A stretch of 64,000 nt of DNA from Cladophialophora immunda (lineage: Eukaryota > Ascomycota > Eurotiomycetes > Chaetothyriales > Herpotrichiellaceae): the NCBI RefSeq assembly GCF_000835495.1, contig NW_015622545.1, forward strand, positions 3,612,777 to 3,676,776, read 5' to 3'. The position numbers and the translations under genes are program-made. This document shows, in pieces, positions 12,524 to 22,489 of this stretch (positions within the stretch are counted from its first letter, which is position 1; every line of letters begins with the position of its first letter). Below the pieces are notes generated by a model. The model worked only from the letters and a program-made list of their open reading frames with translations, was not told the DNA's origin and did no database searches.

Positions 12524-13385
12524 AAAGGGGCCCAGGCGGTCAGCTAATGCAGTAATGGAAAGCGGTGGTCTGTCTGCGGGAACATTCGTGGCGGGACGTT
12601 TACAGTGGACGCACGGTCAGACTCCTTTTGGGCGTTGGGGGAGGGATTCGTGGGAGGAATACACCCTGACTGTATATTTATAACATGTTAGATGTGGCGT
12701 ACAAGCGAATATACATAGAACCCAGGAATTTGATGACATATGATCGACAAAAGCCATGCTTTCATTTTCCATTCAGTATCCCCCCACAATGCCAGCAGCG
12801 GTTTCGTGCGGGTGGTCGTGGAATGGCACCGATTTTTCTCCCCGAGCATAATAACGCAAGGGGCTCGAATTCTGTCCGGCAGGGAAAATTGTCTCGGACG
12901 GACGTCCGCCCTGAGACAAGAAGATGCCCTAGCCACGATCACGATGATGACCTTTGCTGGAGCGGGCATGGTTCCCAGATCATTTGGACCTGCTTTACAA
13001 CGACGCCAGTGTGCGTTACACCCTCAGCGCTCAGGTATCAAATACATATGGATACAACAAGGCTGGGCAGCCGGGGGGTGTTCTCGACCGGGCGAACGCA
13101 GGATCAGTCCTCCGCCACACATGCCATGTCATGCCATGTCTGTGCACGACGCGATGAAGGGGTTCAGGACGGACATGAACCCCTGCGAAAGGGAGGAGTT
13201 GACACATTCCAGCGCGCCAGCAGGAACGCGCGGGAAAGGGAGAGCTCTCTCCCACCCACACATACACACACACACTCGCTTTCATTGCTCCCGCCTAACA
13301 GATACTACTATCTCAAGAGTGAGGATACTACGACGTAGGGACAAGGTAGCGGTGCATATCCCGCCATATCCCCAAGGAGCCAGTC
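12524..13385. other. Intergenic, GT69 to GT25
   Basis: 3' flank of the GT69 gene and promoter of the GT25 gene. It holds a tandem ATGCCATGTC duplication at 13121-13140 and a CA-rich microsatellite at about 13257-13277. A 246-codon plus frame from 12740 overlaps the GT25 start and has no protein-like features. Confidence 0.5.
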
Positions 13386-15101
13386 ATGTTCCCACGATTC
13401 GAAATCGCCGGCTTCGCCATCACACTGACGATCGTGTTCTTGTTCGGCGCCCGATTCAGGCCCTCGTTTCCGGACTTTGACGCGTCGATGGGTCTGCGGT
13501 TCAACTACGACGACGACGATGGAGGGACGGCACTTTCTCTCGGGGTCAACGGTGGGAGTCGGTTCGACGACGTGCAGCCACCCGACCCCATCGAGGACGT
13601 GCGGGTCGCGGACGTTTTCTTCGACGAGGCCGCCGAGCAGGCACAGGTGCAGGAGGAGGGGGTCGGCGACAACATGGACGACGCCATGAACTCGACGCTG
13701 GGCTTTGCCAAGGTCTTTGTCATCTCCATGCCCGAGAGGAGTGACAAGCGGGACGCGTTCAGTCTGCAGGCTCGGCTGTCGAATATATCGTTCGAGGTCC
13801 GGGACGGCGTCTCAGGGGCGGATGTATCGGTCAAGGCTCTTCCACACGTAAGGCATCTTCCCACCTACTCGGCTGAGACTGGCTGAGGGACGTCGTATTT
13901 CGATCAGCAAAACAACTGACATTGTGGGCGTTTCGAATAGAGCTTCGCCCAGGACGCCGGCGCCACTGGGTGTTGGCGAGCGCACTTGAACGTCATGCAA
14001 GAGATGCTCCGGGACAACATCCAGTCCGCTCTTGTGTTTGAGGACGATGCAGATTGGGACCTGGCCATCAAATACCAGGCGATGCAGGCAGCGCAAGCGA
14101 CGCGGTTCCTCACCGTGCAGCCCGAAGACGAGAAGCCCCTGTCCCCTTACGGAGACTACTGGGACATCATCTGGTTCGGGCACTGCGCTGCGCAGACCGA
14201 CCCGGAGTTCGACAGGAGGTTCGTCGTGACGGACGACCCGACAGTGCTGCCGCCGTGGGCGCGCTCGGAATTCGTGCAGCCCGACATGTCCATCTGGGAG
14301 GAGGACTCGGACGACTACCTGAACTTCCAGACCCGCATCTACTTCCGGTCGAGCTGGAACTCCTGCACGGCCGCGTACGCTATCTCGCTGCGAGGCGCGG
14401 AGAAGGTCGTCTTCACCGAGAGCATGGTGCCCTTCAACGACCCCGTGGACAACGGCATGGGCGCCATGTGCAACCGCCACGCGCTCGACTTCACCTGCAT
14501 CGCCCCGTTCCCCACCGTCGTGGGCATTTCGAAACCGGCCGGCGCGTCAAACCGAGGGAGCGACATTCGCGGGCTGGACAATGTCCAGGTCGTAGAGCAA
14601 GGGTGGAGTGAACGCCTCATGTATTCGACGCGGCAGAACATCCCTCGCATTCTGACCGGCGAGAAGGAATTTGTGAGTGTCTTCCCGGAGGACTCGGTGC
14701 CGCCCTTGACCGTCAAGGACATTGGGCGAGGCATGGGCCATCCCGAATGGGTCTGGGGAGGGACCAGGTACTTTGACGAAGGCGAATACCTGCAGGTGCG
14801 CTTCAGCGGAGGGGAAGACGAACACCAGGAGGCCAACGCTCAGGAAGAAGATCAAAAGTCCGAGGCGAGTGAGTGGACGAGTCCCATCGAGCAGGAGACG
14901 GAGGAAACCCAACCAGATGCCGAGAAGGAGGAGACTCCTAGCTCGGAGGAGGTTCAAGAAGAGATAGTGGAAAAGGCCTCTGAATCCACAGACAACGCCA
15001 AAAAGCAGGTGTTACATCGATACCGGAACAAAGGCAAGAACCGAGACAGGGAGCATGGGAGGGAAGAAGCGGACAAGGCGGAAGCACTGCTCGAATCCTA
15101 G
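13386..15101 (+). CDS. GT25-family (LPS-type) glycosyltransferase
   Basis: Model: join(13386..13847,13941..15101), 540 residues, with one 93-bp intron between codons (donor GTAAGG). Residues 5-24 form a membrane anchor. The GT25 domain starts at about 108 with AKVFVISMPERSDKR, then GATGCWRAHL (about 162-171) and the metal-site block VFEDDADWD (186-194). GT25 enzymes add galactose or glucose to glycans; the role of fungal members is largely unknown to me. The last 100 residues are very acidic (many Glu, Gln, Ser) and end in a basic KNRDREHGR stretch. The gene follows the GT69 gene in the same direction, suggesting but not proving a shared pathway. Confidence 0.87.
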
Positions 15102-15545
15102 GCCCAATGACCACAGCACAGATCCTTGAAGCAGGAACGGGCCTTGTTGTTCTCGAACGGCGAAAGGGGTTGGTTGACATGGTGTTGTCTACAGAACCTC
15201 GCGTAAGCGGCATGTACCGAGGTAAATCACACCGCACAGGAGAGACTGAGACGAGGCTCGCAGCATCTGCTCGGCTCTAGCGAACACAATCAATCCATCA
15301 ATCAGTCGGTCTATTTCCCGCCTTCGTCCTGCTGGCCATGACAACACTCGTCGTGGAACAATCCATACACACCACTGCACTACTCTAGACGGACAGCGGG
15401 GCGCAACGAAGGAGCAGGACCCAGACAACGACGCCCTGGAAGATGAAGTCGTGAGAGGCTGAGAACTCGCCATTGCCACAATATCCATACCGCCACCAGC
15501 TACTACTTGCCCAACAACAACTCCCATTCAGGCTCCCAAAGCACC
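15102..15545. other. Intergenic, GT25 to hot-dog gene
   Basis: Short spacer with no supported gene. It must include the GT25 3' end and the promoter of the hot-dog protein. Confidence 0.5.
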
Positions 15546-16121
15546 ATGGGCTCAGCAGACAGACCAGGCCCGACTCCCCAGGCGACACTGGAGCATTTCC
15601 AGGCGATACCATGGTGCAGACCGCACCTGACAGACCAGGCATTTCGGCGGGTGAACATGTCTCGCACGCTGACGCAGCCGGGCCACGGCCACTCGCTGAT
15701 GGCCGCGACGTGGAACACGGACACGACCATCACGCACCTGCTCTCGATGTACCGGCCTCCTGCGCGACCAGACGCTGCACAACCAGACCAGGCGGGCGAA
15801 GTGCGGCGCTTCTACACGTTCGGGTCGGGCATGAACGCGCACCCGGACACGCTGCACGGCGGCGTCATCGCCACCGTGCTGGACAGCACCATGGGCAACG
15901 TCATCGGGCAGCAACTGCCCACCCGCGCGCCGACCTTCACGGTCGCCCTGAACGTGTCGTACAGGAAGCCCGTCGCCACGCCGGGCACCATCATGGCCAG
16001 GGCGTGGATCACAAAGGTCGACGGGCGGAAGATCTGGGTGCACGGCGTCGTCGAGGATGGGCGGGGCAATCTTCACGCAGAGGCTGATGGGATGTGGCTT
16101 CGGGCCAAGGCGAAGCTATAG
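15546..16121 (+). CDS. Hot-dog fold thioesterase (PaaI/THEM4-like)
   Basis: Single exon, 191 residues from the ATG at 15546; the frame is open further left only from a TTG. The hot-dog core shows HPDTLHGGVIATVLDSTMGNV (HGG helix, about 110-130), followed by the strand NVSYRKPVATPGTIMARAWI and a closing strand with ADGMWLRAKAKL. This matches the small acyl-CoA thioesterase superfamily, with the conserved HGG helix and a catalytic Asp in VLDST. The substrate acyl group cannot be told. It follows the GT25 gene and points towards the secreted-protein gene. No targeting signal is obvious. Confidence 0.85.
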   Translation: MGSADRPGPTPQATLEHFQAIPWCRPHLTDQAFRRVNMSRTLTQPGHGHSLMAATWNTDTTITHLLSMYRPPARPDAAQPDQAGEVRRFYTFGSGMNAHPDTLHGGVIATVLDSTMGNVIGQQLPTRAPTFTVALNVSYRKPVATPGTIMARAWITKVDGRKIWVHGVVEDGRGNLHAEADGMWLRAKAKL

Positions 16122-16389
16122 GCATAGACGCGCATGATGGGGAAAGGGGGGGACGAATATGGTAGAGGTTGCGTATCAGAGTTTGCTCTTCTATAGAAAT
16201 ACACACGCTTCAAAGACGCCCGCAGCGCTAAATACACACCCGCTCAACCGATTCCGCCCATCTCGTTCTCCCGGAGGCTTCTTCAGCTTTCGTTCGTCAC
16301 AGAAGCAAGACCTGGCTCGTCTGAATTCAGCCCGACTCCGAACCTGCAGAACTGCAAGACCAGATGTTTCCTAACCACCAATGCCAGCC

Positions 16390-17178
16390 TTACGGCGGCA
16401 AGTGCCCCCAGACTTGGTCCTTGTCCCACTTGATGTTGAACCGAGGGCCACCATGGCCCAGCAAATCCGCATCGTCAATGTCCCACGATGCCAGGTTCTG
16501 CATGAAGTACTGGTACTGGGCCTCGTTTTCCGACATCCACATCCGACAGAAGCCATTGTCAATATTGAACTCCCAGGCTCCGGGCTTGAGCACTTTCCGC
16601 ATCTCCTCTCCGTCTTCGAATTTGTTCTCCACGACGCTGAGATCGGGCCTCTGCACGGTGGGATAGTCTTTGTAATACGGGTCGTTGACACTGACCCACT
16701 CGCCACAGCACCTCTCAATGCTGGGGCCGTCCAACGTCGAATCGAGGGGTTCTGACCCGGTAGCACACCACGCGTTCGGGAGCACGTAGAAAGGGGGGTC
16801 CAAGAAGCACCAGTTCCGCCAGTTGGCGGCCGCTGCAACTGCATGTCGGGGACAAGTATGCTCGAATTTCGGCAAGCCCGCATCGTACCAAACCCATTCG
16901 TGTGGGCAACGTAGGCCGTTACACCCTATCCTGACTTTGTGGAGATCCTTTGCTTTCGGAATCCCACCTGGTGTGCCAGGGGGGCACTCTACCGGGTCGA
17001 GCTCAACGTCTTTGTTCGGACACACCCATGGCTCTGGTTCTTCGGTGGTATTTCGAGGGTAGGGCGCACTTGGGACTGAGCCCGTTCTGTTGGTGGGGAC
17101 TATGTGGCGTGGGAGAGCCGTCACTTGGAATATGAGCGTAAAGGTCACGGCGACAGTCGAGAAGACTCTGATAGCCAT
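16390..17178 (-). CDS. Secreted cysteine-rich protein, function unknown
   Basis: Single exon, 262 residues, ATG at 17178. Residues 1-21 form a signal peptide (basic MAIR, hydrophobic core, TALP end). The mature part has ten cysteines, an even number that could form five disulphides, including GCNGLRCPHEW and RCCGEW. It also has several NxT/S glycosylation sites near the N-terminus (NRT, NTT). It is rich in Trp and acidic residues. I do not recognise the family. Its size, signal and cysteines fit an apoplastic or cell-wall protein or an effector-like protein. It is convergent with the hot-dog gene (268 bp apart) and divergent from the polymerase delta subunit gene. Confidence 0.75.
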   Translation of the reverse strand: MAIRVFSTVAVTFTLIFQVTALPRHIVPTNRTGSVPSAPYPRNTTEEPEPWVCPNKDVELDPVECPPGTPGGIPKAKDLHKVRIGCNGLRCPHEWVWYDAGLPKFEHTCPRHAVAAAANWRNWCFLDPPFYVLPNAWCATGSEPLDSTLDGPSIERCCGEWVSVNDPYYKDYPTVQRPDLSVVENKFEDGEEMRKVLKPGAWEFNIDNGFCRMWMSENEAQYQYFMQNLASWDIDDADLLGHGGPRFNIKWDKDQVWGHLPP

Positions 17179-17798
17179 CGTTGGTGATTGATGGGGAAGG
17201 GTTCTTGTGATTGTGAGGAATAGTAGCCGATGTCGAAAGCTGATTTAGAGGGTCGAGGCGTTTGACGAGATGTGGTGAACAATCACTTACATCGTGAACG
17301 TGAACGACTTAAATATATGGCGGAGAGACTGGCAACCCTTGAGTTCCTTCAGGTCCTCACATAACTCACCTCTAGCCCAACCCTCGTGACTGCTGTCCGC
17401 GCATCTCTGGTACTTGAATCGAGAACCACTGCTCCGAAGGCCCATCCCCAAGTGCGCCAAGTCGGATACCAGAGTCTCGAATGGGGCTCGCACGCGAGGG
17501 AGCCGTTCAGCGAAGTAGATGCTGAAACCAGCATATCGAAAAGGTAAAATCCTTGCTTAGAACAGGCTGGGTCACCAATGAGGGTATTCCGTGGTGAAAG
17601 TGTGGAAGAATGTGAGGACCTGGTGCTTGGGCACGTCGTGGGAACTGCGGTGTACGGCGGAGCAGTTAATCCGGTCGCGAATTAGTTAATTGAGACGCGC
17701 TTTCACGCGTTCCCATGTCGCGGTGGGCATCTTCTCAAGGCACACTCAATACATGCAACTGAGGCCATTCCGACACAGTCTCTGAACTCTTACTGAAC
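17179..17798. other. Divergent promoter region
   Basis: Between the starts of the secreted protein (minus) and the polymerase delta small subunit (plus). No gene or clear element seen. Confidence 0.5.
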
Positions 17799-19310
17799 AT
17801 GGCTCCTCTAAAGAGTCTCCTTCGGCCCTGGCAAAAGGATGAAAAATATGACGAGAGACAAAGGGCACCATCCTCCTACAATCCCCTCTATTCCTACCGA
17901 CTCTCTCGAGGAAACATCAAACAGTACCACCAGCAATTCGGCGACATGTACTTTTTGCGCTTGGCCAAACTGAAGCCTGTGGTAGAAAAGATTGCTGAAG
18001 AAGACTGGGCCGACTTTGAAATCGCAGGAGAGAAAGCACAGAGAGTGGACAGAGTGTTGGACGTCCGTCAAGGGCAGTTGTGCTGGGTAGTCGGGACAAT
18101 CTACATGGACATGCCGTTGAAACCAAATATCCTGGAGGATATATCGAAAGAGCATTGGGTTGCAGGAGCGCCGCCACGGCACTCATACTTGAATGTCGAC
18201 GGAGAAACACAGGTCATGCTGGAGGATGAATCTGGTCGACTTCGACTGGCGGGAGCGACGCTGAAAAGTAATCTACTGGTCACCGGCGTCATAGTTGCGG
18301 TGCTGGGCACCGAAACCGCGAATGGAGACTTTGATGTGCTAGATATACACATCCCCGACCTACCACGACAGCCAAGAAGATGGGAACGGGACGATGAGGA
18401 AGACACAAAGATGGAGGTCGATCAACAACGGAAGAAGATCGCCCTTATCAGCGGGCTTGACTTCTCGGAGACGGAAGCTGACACGCTGAACACCTCACTT
18501 CTCTCTGAGTTCTTGCTTGCCGAGGCTTTGGACGAAGACGATCGGGAGGAGGCCAGCCAAATCTCTCGCCTCATAATCGCAGGCAATTCAATCGCCTCCG
18601 ATCTGCTCCCAGGTCATCAGATGTCGATCGAAGATGGCAAGAAACCTGGCAATCGCAGGTATGGCTACGACGCGGCTTCATACAATCCCACACCCACAGC
18701 TCATCTCGACCGATTCCTTGCCGAACTCCTGCCCAGCATACCAATCACAATCATGGCAGGCGAACAAGATCCTGCAAACGCAAGCTTACCGCAACAGCCC
18801 ATCCATCCAGCCATCCTGCCGTATTCTCGAGCCTACGCCACCAGTAACATCGCCGATCCGGAGGAGGAGGAGCCAGGATGGCTGGATAGCGTGACGAATC
18901 CTTGGGATGGTGATGTGGATGGATGGCGTTTCATGGGCAACAGCGGCCAGCCTGTGGATGACATCCTCAAGTACGTGGACTTTGGCGGACCGGACGGAAA
19001 AGACGCAGACGGGAGATTGGAAGTCATGGCCAGCCTGTTGCGATGGCGATGTGGGGCGCCCACCGCTCCAGATACACTGTGGTGCTATCCATTCCAAGAC
19101 CGCGATCAGTTTGTCATTGAAGAGTGCCCCCATGTCTTCTTTGTGGGAAATCAGCCGAGATTTGATACTACGGTTATCGATGGTCCTGACGGGCAGCAAG
19201 TCCGACTTATTGCGGTGCCGCGGTTCCACGAAACTGGAGAGCTTGTCTTGGTCGATGCAGAGACGCTGGAGGTTGAGGTGGTCAGGTTCGATGTTCATGA
19301 TCCGGCGTAA
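17799..19310 (+). CDS. POL31: DNA polymerase delta small subunit (POLD2/Pol31/Cdc1)
   Basis: Single exon, 503 residues, close to the family length (yeast Pol31 about 490). The N-terminal part has the YRLSRGNIKQYHQQFGDMYF-like block (about 32-52) and an OB fold with QGQLCWVVGTIYMDMPLKPNIL (about 91-112). The calcineurin-like but inactive phosphoesterase domain starts with KKIALISGLDF (about 211-221) and includes RLIIAGNSI (261-269) and the C-terminal ECPHVFFVGNQPRF (about 446-459). It is the B subunit that bridges the catalytic subunit and Pol32/Pol3 in the replicative polymerase. The NAT9-like gene follows on the same strand with 135 bp between. Confidence 0.95.
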   Translation: MAPLKSLLRPWQKDEKYDERQRAPSSYNPLYSYRLSRGNIKQYHQQFGDMYFLRLAKLKPVVEKIAEEDWADFEIAGEKAQRVDRVLDVRQGQLCWVVGTIYMDMPLKPNILEDISKEHWVAGAPPRHSYLNVDGETQVMLEDESGRLRLAGATLKSNLLVTGVIVAVLGTETANGDFDVLDIHIPDLPRQPRRWERDDEEDTKMEVDQQRKKIALISGLDFSETEADTLNTSLLSEFLLAEALDEDDREEASQISRLIIAGNSIASDLLPGHQMSIEDGKKPGNRRYGYDAASYNPTPTAHLDRFLAELLPSIPITIMAGEQDPANASLPQQPIHPAILPYSRAYATSNIADPEEEEPGWLDSVTNPWDGDVDGWRFMGNSGQPVDDILKYVDFGGPDGKDADGRLEVMASLLRWRCGAPTAPDTLWCYPFQDRDQFVIEECPHVFFVGNQPRFDTTVIDGPDGQQVRLIAVPRFHETGELVLVDAETLEVEVVRFDVHDPA

Positions 19311-19445
19311 TCGTGGCGAGGCTGTATCAAAACGCCGGAAACTTTTCCGCCTACAAAATCACAAAATTCATCAACACAAATGACCTTGTACAGTACTAGG
19401 ATAATGATACTTGCATCATGACGCTATGATGGACAGATCTAGACA

Positions 19446-20446
19446 ATGCGGATTAACGAACACACTTGTGAGTATTCACCACTTACACCCTTCGCCTTGC
19501 GAAGTTCTAATTATTCCGTCTTAAACTAGGCGTCTCCACGACGAAGGTGGTCCTGGTGCCCTACTCTACACACCATGTGCCCAAATACCATGGATGGATG
19601 AAGGATCCTGTACGTATCGATGATGCCTCTCGGGGCTCGGCTCATGGCATTATACCCTTTCACTCTACACAAGGCGATCGGTTACCCTCTCTGACTCTTT
19701 GATTTCGTTGGGAAACACAGGACATCCAGGAAGCCACGGCCTCTGAGCCCTTGACGTTGGAAGAAGAATACGCCATGCAACGCAGCTGGCGTGACGACGC
19801 GGATAAATTGACCTTCATCATCTGTCGGCCACACCACCGTGACGGCGTGGGTCGTCGCGAACAGCAGTCACATGCGCAGGCAGAGGAAGGAAAAGACCCG
19901 CTCGATCGTCAATATCGATGCGAGATTGACGCCATGATCGGGGACGTGAACCTCTTCATCTCCACTGCCGACGACGACTCTGGGCACGGCGGCGAGATTC
20001 TGGTCGGGGAACTCGAACTCATGATCGCGGAAGCCGCCCACCAGCGCCAGGGTTACGGCCGCGCCGCGCTCCTGGCGTTTCTGAAGTACATTGTGCACTA
20101 CGAGTCCGAGATCCTGGCCGAGTTTCAGCAAGCGGCGGGCGACAACCACGACGCCCAGCACCACCGTGGACCTGTTGCTGCTGCTCCGACGCTCGATAGC
20201 GACCGGCACCGTTTCGACCACCTATCCGTGAAAATCGGCCGCACGAACTCGCGGAGCATGGCGCTCTTCGAGAGCCTGGCGTTCCGCAAGACGAGCGAAG
20301 CACCCAGCTACTTCGGGGAATACGAGCTGCGCCTGTCGCGCGCGGGGCTGGGGGATTTGATCGTGCACGTCGAGGCTGATGATCCGGCCGCAGCGCGCCG
20401 GGGATTACTTACGGGTTATTGTGAGGCGGGATATGCGTGCTGTTAA
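19446..20446 (+). CDS. NAT9-like GNAT N-acetyltransferase
   Basis: Model: join(19446..19467,19530..19609,19721..20446), 275 residues, with introns of 62 and 111 bp. Exon 1 is only 22 coding nt (MRINEHT plus one base). The joined N-terminus continues VSTTKVVLVPYSTHHVPKYHGWMKDP and then the TASEPLTLEEEYAMQRSWR block, which is diagnostic of the NAT9 family. The acetyl-CoA loop RQGYGRAALLAFL lies at about 143-155, followed by the VKIGRTNSRSMALFESLAFRK segment. Family members are GNAT acetyltransferases whose substrates are poorly defined (tubulin in one report from animals). It lies immediately downstream of the polymerase delta gene. Confidence 0.9.
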
Positions 20447-21124
20447 TCTCGCGGGGTTGATCGAGGGATGGGATGCGCGAGGTGGCTCTGCGTCTGGTTG
20501 CTTCTAGATGGCAGAAAAGTCTCATGTCATAGAGGAGAGGGATAGAGCAAAAGGCATATGTCAGGGTAAAGAGCATAAATCGTAGAGCAAAGAGCAGGCC
20601 AGCATAGAAAAGGACGGATACGAGCGGCGATTACGAGCAGAGTCCTCGGGTCTTTCGTGCTCCGTGTGTAGACAACTTTAGACGTGTGATTTTCTACGCC
20701 TTTGTCCTGTCCCACCGAGAGTCCGGGTGTTGTGTGAAATTCCAAGGATGATGGAGGGTGATCTCTTTCGTTCTAACTAGGTCGAACCGTCACGTCCGTG
20801 CCTGACTACCTAGCTAGCCATCAATGCATCCTCGACAAGCCATCCATCCCGCACTGATCCTCTGACTTCCCAACAGGACGGCAATGCGATGCCCTTGGCC
20901 CTTTCGGTCATGTCTAGTTCAATTCGTTTGATCTTGTATCGTGTCATTACAAAGCCTAGACACTCCATACTCTCACCAGCCCATTTTGTTGATTTGCGTT
21001 TCAGTAATCGGTCATAGGAAAACGGAAACAATTCTTTTCTGCCGTCGCTCTGGCTGTGGTTGCCTTCCACGGTTCTCCTACCCTTCCGGCCACTTGATGC
21101 GAGCTTTCTTGTAACAAAAGACTT
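20447..21124. other. Convergent 3' intergenic region
   Basis: Between the stops of the NAT9-like gene (plus) and eL38 (minus). Nothing beyond expected 3' UTRs is seen. Confidence 0.5.
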
Positions 21125-21906
21125 TTAGTTCTTCTTGGGCTTCTTGTTCTTCTTGCCGATTTCAGTGAAGGGCATCGCTGCAGGGTGAGAAGACAAACTG
21201 TTAGCCAGAGTCCAATGTCCAAAAATGATCTGCCTGGCAAGGTACGGGAATGAATGATTCCTTGAGGCGTCGGGTCTCTCAGCCCCAATGATTCGAGGGT
21301 TTGACGCTTCCCAGCTCCCTCCTCACTTCTGCCAGTTGGTCTCTTTCCGGTCGACCCCCGTGTGTCTCTGATTCACGCCATTCCAGTTCCGATGCACCCA
21401 GAATTCCCAAAAACAACGAATTCGATAGCTGCGCGGGGTATGGCCAAACTTACTAGGTGGGAGACTCTGCTTGATCTTGTCTGCTTTGTCGGAGTCCTTG
21501 AGGATGAGGGTGTACAGGTACCGCTTGCACCGGATCTTCATCTTGATGTCCTTTGACTTGGGGGATTTCTTGAGGCGCGCGCCTATATGCCGTAATAACC
21601 GAATTAGCAGATGATCAGAACAATCTCTTCACTGTATAGCAAATATTGCCGTTGCGCCTGTCCACGAATGCGTGGACTTGGGGTAACGTATTCAGGGCAG
21701 CGAGCGGCCGAGGATGGACAGGACACTGTGTAGATCCAACAGACTCTATCGAGCGCAAGAGGACTAGCGACGCAGTCCCTAGGCTTGGAAGGCGAGATAT
21801 TGAGGGAAGCACAGCAGCTTCGGGAGACGTTTGGGGCCGCACCTTTGGCATCCTTTCTGCGGGCAATTTCGAGGAATTGCTTGATATCCGTGACTTCGGA
21901 AGGCAT
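21125..21906 (-). CDS. RPL38: 60S ribosomal protein eL38
   Basis: Model: complement(join(21125..21177,21454..21582,21843..21906)), 81 residues, the size of the family. Exon 1 gives [21 protein letters not shown], exon 2 the basic core ending [25 protein letters not shown], and exon 3 [16 protein letters not shown]. Phases agree at both joins. The introns (276 and 260 bp) are the longest in the window, which is common for ribosomal protein genes. The first donor is the weaker GTGCGG. eL38 is a small protein of the large ribosomal subunit. No single reading frame shows it whole, so simple ORF searches would miss it. Confidence 0.95.
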
Positions 21907-22489
21907 CTTGAAGGACCTGTGTGGTCGGCGAGGGGCAATGTGAACGACAAAGATGAGGTGGTGCGTTGTCGACTTGAACTCGCTGAGACAGTTCCCAATC
22001 GCAGTTTCCGTACGGGCTGCTTGTCAAAACTGAAAATGCGATTGTGGGCGGGGAATCCTCGGCGGCTCACTAGCGCCCCGGAGTTTGTCGGATATAAACC
22101 TCGTGCTTGACGAGGCTGAAGGCCACATGTCAGTCGCCACGAGGCTGCTGACGGGGTACTGCTGCTGCAGGATATCACCCATATTCTTCAGTGATGATTG
22201 CTACCAATACTGTGATGTGCGGGGAATATCTGTCCTTGTACACTTATCGGTCGGTTCTTTCCACGCTCAAGGCCAACCAAAATACGCAGACGTATAGTGC
22301 ATGCTATTGTCAGCAGTAAGTCTGCACATAACAGGGGTATCTTTGTCTCGTCTATTGTCTCGTAAGTCGCTCTCATGAAACACTCTGTATTGAGTAGCTG
22401 TCTCAGCAAATGCACATTCCAATCTTCAGAACCATCATGTGTGACTCCGACTCCAGCAGTCCCGACACACCTGCTTTCCTCGAAGTGGA
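21907..22489. other. Intergenic, eL38 promoter
   Basis: Holds the eL38 upstream region and the 3' end of the TUG/UBX gene. No other gene seen. Confidence 0.5.

Noticed and set aside
12740..13480. 246-codon plus frame before GT25
   Set aside because: Overlaps the GT25 start in another frame; His/Arg/Pro-rich with no family resemblance.
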